Source: Teichococcus vastitatis
GTDB taxonomy: Bacteria > Pseudomonadota > Alphaproteobacteria > Acetobacterales > Acetobacteraceae
Assembly: GCF_003604215.1 (NCBI RefSeq)
Contig: NZ_QXGS01000008.1
Location: forward strand, 62,001-126,000
Reading direction: 5' to 3'
Length of the DNA: 64,000 nucleotides
Under the pieces are notes generated by a model. It ran no database searches. It saw nothing but the letters and a program-made list of their open reading frames with translations, and was not told where the DNA came from. A program made the translations under genes and the position numbers. Each line of letters starts with the position of its first letter. The first letter of the stretch is position 1. Positions 52,360 to 60,647 of the stretch are shown piece after piece.

Positions 52360-53013
52360 TCAGCGGTTGCGCTCCTCCTCGAAGAATCGTGGGTCGTTGA
52401 AGGTGAACAGGCGGCGCTCCAGCGGCATGCCGGTTTCAATGGCGGACAGCGTCACCCGCGTCTGCCGGCCCTGGCCGTCCACCACCAGCCATTGCCGCAA
52501 TTCCATGGGCGCTTCGGAGAACACCAGGGTGATCCGGCCCTCGGCCGGGTTGTCCCGCCGCCGCAGGGTGATGCCCAGGGCCTCGCCGCTGCGCGTCACC
52601 TCCATCACCTCAATGTCGCCGCCGAACCGGATCTCGCGGCGCAGCAGCAGGCCGAGCGGCGTGGAGCCGACCGGCACCACCGAGGGCTGCTTCAATTCGC
52701 GGTCGTAGTAGAGGAACTGATTGTCGGAGGCGACCAGCAGCAAGGGCTCCGGCGGATCATATTCGAAGCGCATGCGCCCGGGCCGCGCGATATAGGCGGT
52801 GCCTTCGGCCGTGCCGCCATTCTGCGCCAGTTGCAGGAAGCGCGCCTTCAGCGTGGTGATGCTGTTCAGATAGGCCTCGGCGCGTGCCAGAAGGGCGGGC
52901 TGGTCCCGCGGCGGCACGGCGCCGCCACGCGGGCTTTGCGCCCCGGCCAGGGCCGGAAGCAGCAATGGCAGGGTCAAGGCGGGCAGGGCGGCCAGGAGGG
53001 TGCGTCGGAGCAT
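52360..53013 (-). CDS. lolA: outer-membrane lipoprotein carrier protein LolA
   Basis: A 217-residue periplasmic chaperone that carries lipoproteins from LolCDE to the outer membrane. The signal peptide (LLAALPALTLPLLLPALAGA) is followed by LARAEAYLNSITTLKARFLQLAQNGGTAEGTAYIARPGRMRFEYDPPEPLLLVASDNQFLYYD, the conserved half-barrel of LolA. The C-terminal half (ITLVFSEAPMELRQWLVVDGQGRQTRVTL) is also typical. It is divergent from the NTF2-like gene. Confidence 0.94.
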   Translation of the reverse strand: MLRRTLLAALPALTLPLLLPALAGAQSPRGGAVPPRDQPALLARAEAYLNSITTLKARFLQLAQNGGTAEGTAYIARPGRMRFEYDPPEPLLLVASDNQFLYYDRELKQPSVVPVGSTPLGLLLRREIRFGGDIEVMEVTRSGEALGITLRRRDNPAEGRITLVFSEAPMELRQWLVVDGQGRQTRVTLSAIETGMPLERRLFTFNDPRFFEEERNR

Positions 53014-53127
53014 GTGTTATTATCTGGCGCCGCGGCATGGCGAAAGAAAGACGCGGGCGGGACGAACTGGCGGCCCGCCGCCGAACCCGGCACCGTGGGA
53101 GTCGCCCAACCCTCCCGGAGAACGCCG

Positions 53128-53517
53128 ATGTTGAACGGTCCCACTGCCCTGGTGCACGAATTCTACGCGTTGCGCCGCCGCAACGAGCCGGAGCTGCTGC
53201 GTCCCTGGCTGCATCCCGCGCTGCGCTGGTGTGAGCCGGAGGTCGGCCGCCACATGGGGGTGCTGCAGGGGCCGGATCAGGTGATCGACATGATGCACCG
53301 CGCCCTGGCCGCCACCGGCAGCAGCTTCCGGTTGGAGGTGGCGGCCACCATCGAGACGGCGACGCATTGCTCGGCCGTGATCCACTGGTCGGCCGAGAAG
53401 CCGGGCGGTCCGGTGCGCGGCCAGGAGATGGCGGTGTACGGCTTCCGGGGCGAACAGATCATCGAGGCATTCTTCTTCGCCGCCAACCTCGCTGACGACC
53501 ACGCCTTCTGGGCCTGA
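53128..53517 (+). CDS. SnoaL/NTF2-like small protein
   Basis: A 129-residue protein with the cone-shaped NTF2-like pattern. A first helix pair (TALVHEFYALRRRNEPELLRPWLHPALRWCEPE) is followed by a long curved sheet (SFRLEVAATIETATHCSAVIHWSAEK, VRGQEMAVYGFRGEQIIEAFFFA). Members include ketosteroid isomerase-like enzymes and binding proteins; the function here is unknown. CGGAG lies about eight bases before the ATG. It ends 3 bp before the converging hemW stop, and is divergent from lolA. Confidence 0.8.
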   Translation: MLNGPTALVHEFYALRRRNEPELLRPWLHPALRWCEPEVGRHMGVLQGPDQVIDMMHRALAATGSSFRLEVAATIETATHCSAVIHWSAEKPGGPVRGQEMAVYGFRGEQIIEAFFFAANLADDHAFWA

Positions 53518-53520
53518 GGC

Positions 53521-54741
53521 TCAGCGCAGCAGGCGCGGCAGCATCAGGTCGAGCCGCAGCCGGCCTTCCTGGGTGGCCGCAAGCCGGCCTTCCGCCGTCC
53601 AGCGCAGGTAATCCTCCTCGAGGCAGGCGGCGAGCATCTCCGGCTCCAGCGCGTCGCGCAGCGTGCGCCCGGTGCGGGCCTCCAGCCGCGCCGGGTCGAT
53701 CCCCTCGGCCAGGCGCAACCCCATCAGCAGGGCTTCCCGGGCGCGGTCCTCGGCCGACAGGGTTTCCGTGGCGGTGACGGCATGGCCCTGCGCCTCGACC
53801 CGGGCCAGCCATTCTTCCGGCGCCCGGTGCCGGCGGAATGCCACCAGCCCGTCGCGCAGCGTAAGCCGCTGGTGCGCCCCGGCGCCGATGCCGAGGTAAT
53901 CGGCATAGCGCCAATAGGCGAGGTTGTGCCGGCTTTCCGCGCCCGGCACGGCATAGTTCGACACTTCGTAAGGCTGCAGCCCGAACCGTCCCGCTTCCTC
54001 CGCCGTGGCGAGGTAGAGCGCGGCGGCATCGTCATCTGCCGGCAGGGCGAAGGCGCCCCGGGCGTATTCGGTGGCGAAGCGCGTGCCCGGCTCGATGGTC
54101 AGCTGATAGAGCGAGAGATGGTCGGCGGCGAGCGCCAGCGCCTGGCGCAGCTCGGCCCGCCAGGCGGCCTCGGCCTGGCCGGGGCGGGCGTAGATCAGGT
54201 CAAAGGACAGGCGCGGAAAGATCTCGCGCGCCGCTTCCAGCGCCGCCACGGCCTGCGCCGCGTCGTGCCGACGGCCAAGAAAGCGCAGCGCCTCGGCCTC
54301 CAGGGATTGCACGCCGAGGCTGGCGCGGTTCACCCCGGCATCGCGGAAGCCGCGCAGCCGGCCGATCTCGACGCTCGTGGGATTGGCTTCCAGGGTGATC
54401 TCGATGTCGGGCTCGGGCTCGAACAGCCGCGTCGCCTCGGCGATCACGTCCCACACCAGCTCGGGCGGCATCAGGCTGGGCGTGCCGCCGCCGAAGAAGA
54501 TCGAGCCGAGCCGGCGCGGCGCCGCATTGCCGCCCGCCGCCTCCCGCGCCAGGCGGTCGGCCTCGAAACGCAGTTCGCGCAGCAGGGCGGCGCCGAAGCG
54601 GGCGGTGTCGACCCGGTCGCGCACATGGCTGTTGAAGTCGCAATACGGGCATTTCGAGGCGCAGAACGGCCAATGGACGTAGAGCGCCAGCGGCTCGGGC
54701 GCCGCAACAGGCTCGGGAACAACAATCATCACCGCGGCCAT
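53521..54741 (-). CDS. hemW: HemW, radical SAM haem chaperone
   Basis: A 406-residue radical SAM protein. The cluster motif CX3CX2C is in HWPFCASKCPYCDFNSH (about residues 27-35). Further family text is IFFGGGTPSLM, ITLEANPTSVEIGRL, NRASLGVQSLEAEALRFLGRRHD, FDLIYARPGQ and EVSNYAVPGAESRHNLAYWR. The CASKCPYC pattern, without the extra cysteine after it, marks the HemW (haem-trafficking) group rather than true oxygen-independent coproporphyrinogen oxidase HemN. ATGs at 54741 and 54729 are both possible starts. Confidence 0.94.
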   Translation of the reverse strand: MAAVMIVVPEPVAAPEPLALYVHWPFCASKCPYCDFNSHVRDRVDTARFGAALLRELRFEADRLAREAAGGNAAPRRLGSIFFGGGTPSLMPPELVWDVIAEATRLFEPEPDIEITLEANPTSVEIGRLRGFRDAGVNRASLGVQSLEAEALRFLGRRHDAAQAVAALEAAREIFPRLSFDLIYARPGQAEAAWRAELRQALALAADHLSLYQLTIEPGTRFATEYARGAFALPADDDAAALYLATAEEAGRFGLQPYEVSNYAVPGAESRHNLAYWRYADYLGIGAGAHQRLTLRDGLVAFRRHRAPEEWLARVEAQGHAVTATETLSAEDRAREALLMGLRLAEGIDPARLEARTGRTLRDALEPEMLAACLEEDYLRWTAEGRLAATQEGRLRLDLMLPRLLR

Positions 54742-54781
54742 ATGGGCAGGTCAGGGCGCCGCGTCGAGGGATGCTGCCGCC

Positions 54782-56251
54782 TCAGCCGCCCGCCGCCGCC
54801 CGGCGGCCCCCGAGCCAGCTGCGCAGCCTGCGGCCGCGGTCCGGCCGGGGCGGCGGGTCCGGCGATGGTCCGGGCGTGGCGATGGCGGGCGCGCTCTCCT
54901 GCGCCTCCTGGATCCGCCATTGCAGCAGCAATGGCTGGTCGCACTGCGGCAGCCAGTTCGCGGCGGCGGCGGCCAGTGGCCCGGCCTCCGCGAGATCGCC
55001 CCGGCGCAGGGCGAGCCGGCCGAGCTGCAGCGCGGCGAGGCCGCGTGCCGTGCTGTGCGGAGCCGTGTCCAGCGCCTGCCGCAGAAAGGCCGCGTCCTCC
55101 TCGCGCTCGGGCAGCTGCCACAGCTGCCCGGCCAGCAGCGGCTCGGGCAGCCGGGCGGCGGCGGCCAGCAGTGCCGCCAGCGCCGCGCCGGTCTGGTTCC
55201 GCTCCTGCAGCAGCGTGACCAGCGCGAGGTGGGCGGACGTGTCCTCCGGCGCCAGCGCCACCAGCCGCTGCAGCAAAGGCGTGGTGGCGTCTTCCAGCCC
55301 GTGCCGGCGCAGCGCCGTCGCAATGCGTTGCTGCGCGGCGGCGCTGCGCTCCAGGAGCTGCGCCGCTTCCAGCCAGAACGGCAGCGCTTCGGCGGCGCGG
55401 TCGCGCTGCGCCAGGCGCTGCGCCCGCGCTTCCAGCGCCATGCCGCGCTCCACCTGCAGCGAGCCGGGCGGCAGGCCGCAGGCCACGGCGCGCTGCCAGA
55501 GCCGCTCGGCCAGGGCGGCATGGCCCCGGGCCAGGGCGGCGCGGCCGACCAGCCGCGCCCAGTGCGGCGAGGCCGCGCGGTGTTGCCGCAGCGCCCGGCC
55601 CAGCGCCCCGGCATCGCGAGCGCGCAGATGCTCCAGCACGCGGCCGAGCATGGCGCTGTCGGCCAGGTGCCAGACCGTGGAATGGCCGAGAAACGGCAGC
55701 GGCAGCGTCGCGATCTCGCAGCAGACCGCGATGCGGGCCGCCTGCATGCGGTCCATCGGCTCATAGGGATCGACGATCTGCGCCACGAACGGCGCCACGT
55801 CCCCCGGCATCACCCGCATGCCGCCATGGCGCCCTGGATCAAAGCGGGCGTGGTGGCGCGGGTCCTCCGCCATGTCGGCAGGATCGATGGAGGCCTGCGG
55901 CGACACGGCCAGCGCCGCCTCCATCCCCAGCAGCCGGCCGTGCTTCAGCGCCGCATAGCCGCCCATGCTGAAGCCGTAGCCCAGCACCACGCCGCTCAGC
56001 CGCGCCCGGATCGCCGGCGCGGCCCGGCGCATCGCCTCGGCAGGGTACCAGTTCTCGGCCTTGGCCAGCACGCCCACGGTGTTGAGGCCGAGCTGCGCGG
56101 CCGGCTTCTGCCCCCAGAAGACCGGCCCTTCCGGGCCCGTCGCGGGCCGGTCGGTCAGGCCACCAAAGGTGACGAGGCTGCGGTCGCCGGCGCCCGGCTG
56201 GTGCACCGCCTGGACGGCGTCATCCTCGTAGATGATCTCAGCGGGTGGCAA
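54782..56251 (-). CDS. alpha/beta-hydrolase-like domain fused to helical repeats, unknown function
   Basis: A 489-residue protein. The N-terminal part (about 1-230) looks like an alpha/beta hydrolase. A nucleophile elbow GYGFSMGGYAAL carries the serine near residue 95, preceded by a beta strand SGVVLGYG, with a possible acidic/histidine region later (FLGHSTVWHL near 214). The C-terminal half is an alanine/leucine-rich array of helix pairs like tetratricopeptide repeats (ALARGHAALAERLWQRAVACGLPPGS, ALRRHGLEDATTPLLQRLVALAPEDTSAHLALVTLL), ending in a proline/arginine tail. No signal peptide. I do not recognise a named family. Its substrate and partners are unknown. Confidence 0.75.
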   Translation of the reverse strand: MPPAEIIYEDDAVQAVHQPGAGDRSLVTFGGLTDRPATGPEGPVFWGQKPAAQLGLNTVGVLAKAENWYPAEAMRRAAPAIRARLSGVVLGYGFSMGGYAALKHGRLLGMEAALAVSPQASIDPADMAEDPRHHARFDPGRHGGMRVMPGDVAPFVAQIVDPYEPMDRMQAARIAVCCEIATLPLPFLGHSTVWHLADSAMLGRVLEHLRARDAGALGRALRQHRAASPHWARLVGRAALARGHAALAERLWQRAVACGLPPGSLQVERGMALEARAQRLAQRDRAAEALPFWLEAAQLLERSAAAQQRIATALRRHGLEDATTPLLQRLVALAPEDTSAHLALVTLLQERNQTGAALAALLAAAARLPEPLLAGQLWQLPEREEDAAFLRQALDTAPHSTARGLAALQLGRLALRRGDLAEAGPLAAAAANWLPQCDQPLLLQWRIQEAQESAPAIATPGPSPDPPPRPDRGRRLRSWLGGRRAAAGG

Positions 56252-56578
56252 GGCGGACGGTCATGGTCATGATGGCCCCGCAGTGTACTGCCCGCTCCGG
56301 TGGCGAAGCCAGAGGATCTTTCAACCGACCTACAGGGCGGCGCGCGCGAAATCGTCACATCGCGGCGGCGGGTTTGGCTTGACCCGGCGGGAAGCCATCC
56401 GCAACTCTCCGAAAGCATGATGCGGCCCCGATCGCTGGACGATTCTGCGGTCCCGGGGAGCCTGGACGCTTGACCCGCGGCCACGCGCCCCGCACATCCG
56501 CCCGGCCTGCCGCCCCCCACCGGGGTGGCCCCGGCTGGTGTGCGCCGCCGGGTTCCGCCCTTCCGGATTCCCCGCGTC
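56252..56578. other. 327-bp divergent intergenic region before miaB
   Basis: This gap separates the leftward hydrolase-repeat gene from rightward miaB. It must carry both promoters, but I see no pair of -35/-10 boxes with good spacing. A TTGACC at 56376-56381 and another at 56471-56476 are the nearest -35-like words for the rightward unit. Open frames through it show no family resemblance. Confidence 0.5.
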
Positions 56579-57967
56579 ATGACCTCCTCGTCCCCGATCA
56601 CGGCCTCGGCCAACCGCAAGAAGCTGTTCATCCGCACCTGGGGCTGCCAGATGAACGTGTATGACAGCACCCGCATGGCGGATGTGCTGGCGCCCCTCGG
56701 CTACGGCCCCGCCGCCACGCCGGAGGAGGCCGACATGGTCATCCTCAACACCTGCCACATCCGCGAGAAGGCATCGGAGAAGGTGTTCTCCGATCTCGGC
56801 CGGCTGCGGCTGCTGAAGCATGAGCGGGAAGCCGCGGGGCAGAAGATGGTGCTGGCCGTGGCCGGCTGCGTCGCCCAGGCGGAAGGCGCCGAGATCACCG
56901 CCCGCGCGCCATGGGTGGACATCGTGCTCGGCCCGCAGACCTATCACCGCCTGCCGGAGATGGTGGCGCGCGCGTCCCGCGCCGCCGGCGCCCAGATCGA
57001 TACCGACTTTCCGGTGGAACAGAAATTCGACCTGCTGCCGGACGTGTCGGCCAGCCAGGGGCCGACCGCCTTCCTGACCATCCAGGAGGGCTGCGACAAG
57101 TTCTGCTCCTTCTGCGTGGTGCCCTACACCCGTGGCGCCGAGTTCTCGCGCCCGGTGGCGGCCATCCTGGCGGAGGCGCGGCGGCTGGTGGCCGGCGGCG
57201 CGCGGGAGATCACGCTGCTCGGGCAGAACGTGAATGCCTGGCATGGCGAGGCCCCCGACGGCGCCACCTGGACGTTGTCCCGCCTGTTGTACGCGCTGGC
57301 CGAGATCGATGGGCTGGCCCGCCTCCGCTACACCACCAGCCACCCGCGCGACATGGACGACGCGCTGATCCAGGCGCATGGCCGCATCCCGCAGCTGATG
57401 CCCTTCCTGCACCTGCCGGTGCAGAGCGGCTCGGACCGGGTGCTGGCCGCGATGAACCGCCAGCACAAGGCGGATCTGTTCGTCCGCATTGCCGACCGGC
57501 TGCGCGAGGCGCGGCCGGACCTAGCGCTGTCCTCCGACTTCATCGTCGGCCATCCGGGCGAGACTGACGCTGACCATGCCGCCACGATGGCGCTGGTGGA
57601 GAAGGTGGGCTTTGCCCTGGCCTATTCCTTCAAGTATTCGCCGCGTCCCGGCACGCCCGCCTCCGGCCAGCCGCTGCAGGTGGCCGAGGCGGTGAAGGAT
57701 GCCCGGCTGCAGGAGCTGCAGGCGCTGCTGCGGCAACAGCAGGACGGTTTCAACCGCGACTGCGTCGGGCGCGAATGCGATATCCTGTTCACCGGCCCGG
57801 CACGCCATCCCGGCCAGATGGCCGGGCGCACCCCCTGGCTGCAACCGGTTCACGTCATGGCTCCCGCGCATCTGGCGGGACGCCTGGAGAGGGTGCGGAT
57901 CGACGCCGCGCACCCCAATTCCTTGTCCGCCACCTTGCTCAATGAGAAGGAGCTTGCGACCGCTTGA
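56579..57967 (+). CDS. miaB: tRNA-2-methylthio-N6-dimethylallyladenosine synthase
   Basis: A 462-residue radical SAM methylthiotransferase that modifies A37 of tRNAs. The N-terminal UPF0004 domain has [35 protein letters not shown] and [10 protein letters not shown], supplying the three auxiliary-cluster cysteines. The radical SAM motif is [17 protein letters not shown], and the central text GQNVNAWHG and [19 protein letters not shown] follows. A C-terminal TRAM domain ends near the stop. The start at 56579 has a weak ribosome site. It begins the miaB-phoH-ybeY-corC run, overlapping phoH by 4 bp (TTGA). Confidence 0.97.
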   Translation: MTSSSPITASANRKKLFIRTWGCQMNVYDSTRMADVLAPLGYGPAATPEEADMVILNTCHIREKASEKVFSDLGRLRLLKHEREAAGQKMVLAVAGCVAQAEGAEITARAPWVDIVLGPQTYHRLPEMVARASRAAGAQIDTDFPVEQKFDLLPDVSASQGPTAFLTIQEGCDKFCSFCVVPYTRGAEFSRPVAAILAEARRLVAGGAREITLLGQNVNAWHGEAPDGATWTLSRLLYALAEIDGLARLRYTTSHPRDMDDALIQAHGRIPQLMPFLHLPVQSGSDRVLAAMNRQHKADLFVRIADRLREARPDLALSSDFIVGHPGETDADHAATMALVEKVGFALAYSFKYSPRPGTPASGQPLQVAEAVKDARLQELQALLRQQQDGFNRDCVGRECDILFTGPARHPGQMAGRTPWLQPVHVMAPAHLAGRLERVRIDAAHPNSLSATLLNEKELATA

Positions 57968-59103
57968 GCAACACCGCCCCCATCGCGCTGCGGGCCGATC
58001 CCCGCGCGCTGAACCGGCCCCTGCTGGCTGACACCGTGTCGGCCGCCCGCACCGTCACGCTGCAGTTCGACGACAACGCGCTGCTGCCGTTGTTGTTCGG
58101 CGAGCATGACCGGCACCTCGCGCGCATCGAGCAGCGCCTGGGCGTGCGACTGGCCTGCCGCGGCAACCGCCTGTCGATCATCGGCGGTGCCGAGGCGGCC
58201 GAGGTGGCCGAGGTGGCGATCCGCTCCCTGTGGCGGCAACTGGAAAGGAATGAGGTGGTGGGCATGGCCGAGGTCGAGACGGCGCTGCGCCTGGCGGAAG
58301 GCGCTCCCGAAGCCCGCGCACGCGAGAAGCGGAGCGACAGCGAGCCGCGCCTGCCGCTGGCCGACCTGCCCGCGATCCGCACCCGCAAGGGCGCCATCGC
58401 GCCGCGCTCGCACGCCCAGGCGGCCTATATCGACCAGCTCGCCAAGGCCGACATGGTGTTCGGCATCGGCCCGGCCGGCACCGGCAAGACCTATCTCGCC
58501 GTGGCGCAGGGCGTGGCGCTGCTGCTGGCCGGGCGTGTTGACCGCATCGTGCTGAGCCGGCCGGCGGTGGAGGCCGGGGAACGCCTGGGCTTCCTGCCCG
58601 GCGACATGAAGGAGAAGGTCGATCCCTATCTCCGCCCGCTCTACGACGCGCTGCACGACATGATGCCGGCCGACCAGGTGGCGCGCCGCATCGCCTCGGG
58701 CGAGATCGAGATCGCGCCGCTGGCCTTCATGCGCGGCCGGACGCTGGCGCATTGCTACGCCATCCTGGACGAGGCGCAGAACACCACCCCGGCGCAGATC
58801 AAGATGTTCCTCACCCGCATGGGCGAGGGCACCAAGATGGTGATCACCGGCGACCCGACTCAGGTCGACCTGCCGCCCGGCCAGCGCTCCGGCCTGGTCG
58901 AGGCGCTCGCCATCCTGGATGGCGTGAGCGGCATCGGCGTGTCCCGTTTCGCCGAGGCCGACGTGGTGCGACATCCGCTGGTAGCGAAGATCGTTGCCGC
59001 GTATAACCGGGCCGATCAATCGGCCGGTGGCGCACCCGCAAGGGCGGGTGCGCCGGTACGGCGCCGGGACGGGAATGGCCCGCCACGGCCGGAAGGAGAG
59101 TGA
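57964..59103 (+). CDS. PhoH-like ATPase
   Basis: A 379-residue P-loop ATPase of the PhoH family. An N-terminal KH-like segment is followed by [18 protein letters not shown], Walker [12 protein letters not shown] (about residues 169-176), [36 protein letters not shown], Walker [24 protein letters not shown] and [13 protein letters not shown]. It is predicted to act with YbeY in RNA metabolism. It starts with TTG overlapping the miaB stop (TTGA), an uncommon start here but fixed by the overlap and by N-terminal homology. The proline/arginine tail after residue 350 is not conserved. Confidence 0.93.
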   Translation: MSNTAPIALRADPRALNRPLLADTVSAARTVTLQFDDNALLPLLFGEHDRHLARIEQRLGVRLACRGNRLSIIGGAEAAEVAEVAIRSLWRQLERNEVVGMAEVETALRLAEGAPEARAREKRSDSEPRLPLADLPAIRTRKGAIAPRSHAQAAYIDQLAKADMVFGIGPAGTGKTYLAVAQGVALLLAGRVDRIVLSRPAVEAGERLGFLPGDMKEKVDPYLRPLYDALHDMMPADQVARRIASGEIEIAPLAFMRGRTLAHCYAILDEAQNTTPAQIKMFLTRMGEGTKMVITGDPTQVDLPPGQRSGLVEALAILDGVSGIGVSRFAEADVVRHPLVAKIVAAYNRADQSAGGAPARAGAPVRRRDGNGPPRPEGE

Positions 59104-59654
59104 TGGAACCGGGAAGTTCTAGGCCCGGCCACGGCGACGTGGTCGGGCAATCCACACCGGAGGTGGTCGTGCTGATCGACGCTCCGGCCTGGCGTGCGGC
59201 GGTGCCGCGTGCCGAGTCCCTGGCGCGCCGTGCCGCCGAAGCTGCCTGGGCCGAGATGGCCGGCGACGGCTTCCTCCGCGGGCCGCACGGCGATGCCGCC
59301 CCGGTGGGCGCGCCGGCCGGGGGCATGACGGTCCTGCTGACGGACGACCGGGCGGTGAAGCGGCTGAACGCCGACCATCGCGGCAAGAACAAGCCCACCA
59401 ACGTGCTGTCCTTTCCCGGCGAAGGCTTCGGCCATCTCGGCGACGTCGCCCTCGGCCTGGGCGTGGTGCGGCGCGAGGCGCGGGACGCCGGCCGCAAGGT
59501 CGCGACCCACCTGGCGCACCTCGTGGCGCATGGCACGCTGCACCTCGGCGGCCACGACCACATCGCCGCCGGCGAGGCCCGCCGCATGGAGCGCGCCGAG
59601 GCCCGCATCATGCGCCGGCTCGGCCTGCCCAACCCCTGGCGGGGGGTGTCATGA
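59103..59654 (+). CDS. ybeY: endoribonuclease YbeY
   Basis: A 183-residue single-strand endoribonuclease for 16S rRNA maturation and 70S quality control. The zinc motif is HLVAHGTLHLGGHDH (H3XH5XH), preceded by the conserved LLTDDRAVKRLNADHRGKNKPTNVLSFP and GDVALGL. AGGAG lies five bases before the ATG at 59103. A GTG at 59100 gives one more residue and a GTGA overlap with the phoH stop. Confidence 0.95.
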   Translation: MEPGSSRPGHGDVVGQSTPEVVVLIDAPAWRAAVPRAESLARRAAEAAWAEMAGDGFLRGPHGDAAPVGAPAGGMTVLLTDDRAVKRLNADHRGKNKPTNVLSFPGEGFGHLGDVALGLGVVRREARDAGRKVATHLAHLVAHGTLHLGGHDHIAAGEARRMERAEARIMRRLGLPNPWRGVS

Positions 59655-60559
59655 GCGAGGCGCGCGAGGTCCGCGAGGGCATCCTGTGGCGGCTGCAGGG
59701 CCTGCTGCGGCGAAAGAACGCCGAAACGGTGCGCGACCAGATGGAAGCCCTGGTGGAGGGCCGCGAGCACCACGAGCACCACGAGCATGAAGGCCCGCCA
59801 CGCCCCGACCTGGACCTGCAGGAACGGGCCATGCTGCGCAACGTGCTGAAGCTGCGCGGCAAGACGGCCAATGACGTGATGGTGCCGCGCGCCGACATCG
59901 TCGCCATGCCCGAGGACCTGACCCTGGAACAGGCGATCCGCCTGATCCAGCGCGAGGGCCACAGCCGCTTTCCGGTCTACCGGGAACAGCTCGACGACAT
60001 CGTCGGCATGGTCCACATCAAGGACGTGTTCGCCAGCGTCGGCCGCGACGCGCCCTTCTCCATGGCGGCGGTGCTGCGCAAGCCGCTCTTCGTGGTGCCC
60101 TCGGTTCCGGTGCTGGACCTGCTGCTGCAGATGCGGCAGGCGCGCATGCATCTGGCGCTGGTGGTGGACGAATATGGCGGCATCGACGGCCTGGTGACCA
60201 TCGAGGATCTGGTGGAAACCATTACCGGCGATATCTCGGACGAGCATGACGAGGACGTGGCGCCGCAGATCGTCGAGCGGACGGACGGGCTGATCGACCT
60301 CGATGCCCGCACGCCGATCGAGATGTTCGAGGAGAAGGTCGGCCCGCTGCTGACCGAGGACGAGCGGGAGCAGGACATCGACACGGTGGGCGGCCTGGTG
60401 TTCACCCTGGCCGGCCGGGTGCCGGCCAAGGGGGAGCTGGTGTCGCATTCCTCCGGCGTCGAGTTCCGCGTGCTGGATGCCGACCCGCGCCGCATACGCC
60501 GGCTGCGGCTGCGCCGTCCAGGCGTTCACGCGCAGCAGCCCCGCGCCGCCGCGGAGTGA
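59651..60559 (+). CDS. CBS-domain protein of the CorC/HlyC family
   Basis: A 302-residue soluble protein without DUF21 membrane part. Two CBS motifs cover about 75-200 (VMVPRADIVAMPEDLTLEQAIRLIQREGHSRFPVYREQLDDIVGMVHIKDV; LALVVDEYGGIDGLVTIEDLVETITGDISDEHDE). A CorC_HlyC domain with the FAD-type PCMH-like fold follows (VGGLVFTLAGRVPAKGELVSHSSGVEFRVLDADPRRIRRLRL). A His/Glu-rich stretch (residues 37-47, REHHEHHEHEG) might bind metal. It was linked to magnesium/cobalt efflux in enterobacteria. The start overlaps ybeY by 4 bp. Confidence 0.93.
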   Translation: MSEAREVREGILWRLQGLLRRKNAETVRDQMEALVEGREHHEHHEHEGPPRPDLDLQERAMLRNVLKLRGKTANDVMVPRADIVAMPEDLTLEQAIRLIQREGHSRFPVYREQLDDIVGMVHIKDVFASVGRDAPFSMAAVLRKPLFVVPSVPVLDLLLQMRQARMHLALVVDEYGGIDGLVTIEDLVETITGDISDEHDEDVAPQIVERTDGLIDLDARTPIEMFEEKVGPLLTEDEREQDIDTVGGLVFTLAGRVPAKGELVSHSSGVEFRVLDADPRRIRRLRLRRPGVHAQQPRAAAE

Positions 60560-60598
60560 GGCGCCCACCCGTCCGGCGGCGGGAATGACGATCAGGGT

Positions 60599-60626
60599 CC
60601 GGGGGAAGTTTTCCCCCGGACTTTTT
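60599..60626 (+). terminator. intrinsic terminator between corC-like gene and lnt
   Basis: A perfect 9-bp stem CCGGGGGAA / TTCCCCCGG with a GTT loop (60599-60607, 60611-60619) is followed by A, C and five Ts (60622-60626). It lies 40 bp after the corC-like stop and 22 bp before the chosen lnt start. It could end the miaB-corC transcript or attenuate lnt expression. Confidence 0.8.
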
Positions 60627-60647
60627 CAGGGTCCTGGGAATCTTCGC

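Noticed and set aside
56155-56676. 173-residue leftward open frame in the gap before miaB
   Set aside because: It overlaps the miaB start antisense and the hydrolase gene, shows no similarity and has no ribosome site.
60477-60647. N-terminal extension of Lnt up to 60477 or 60585
   Set aside because: The extension overlaps the corC-like gene or the terminator hairpin and contains no membrane helix; Lnt homology starts at about 60,650.
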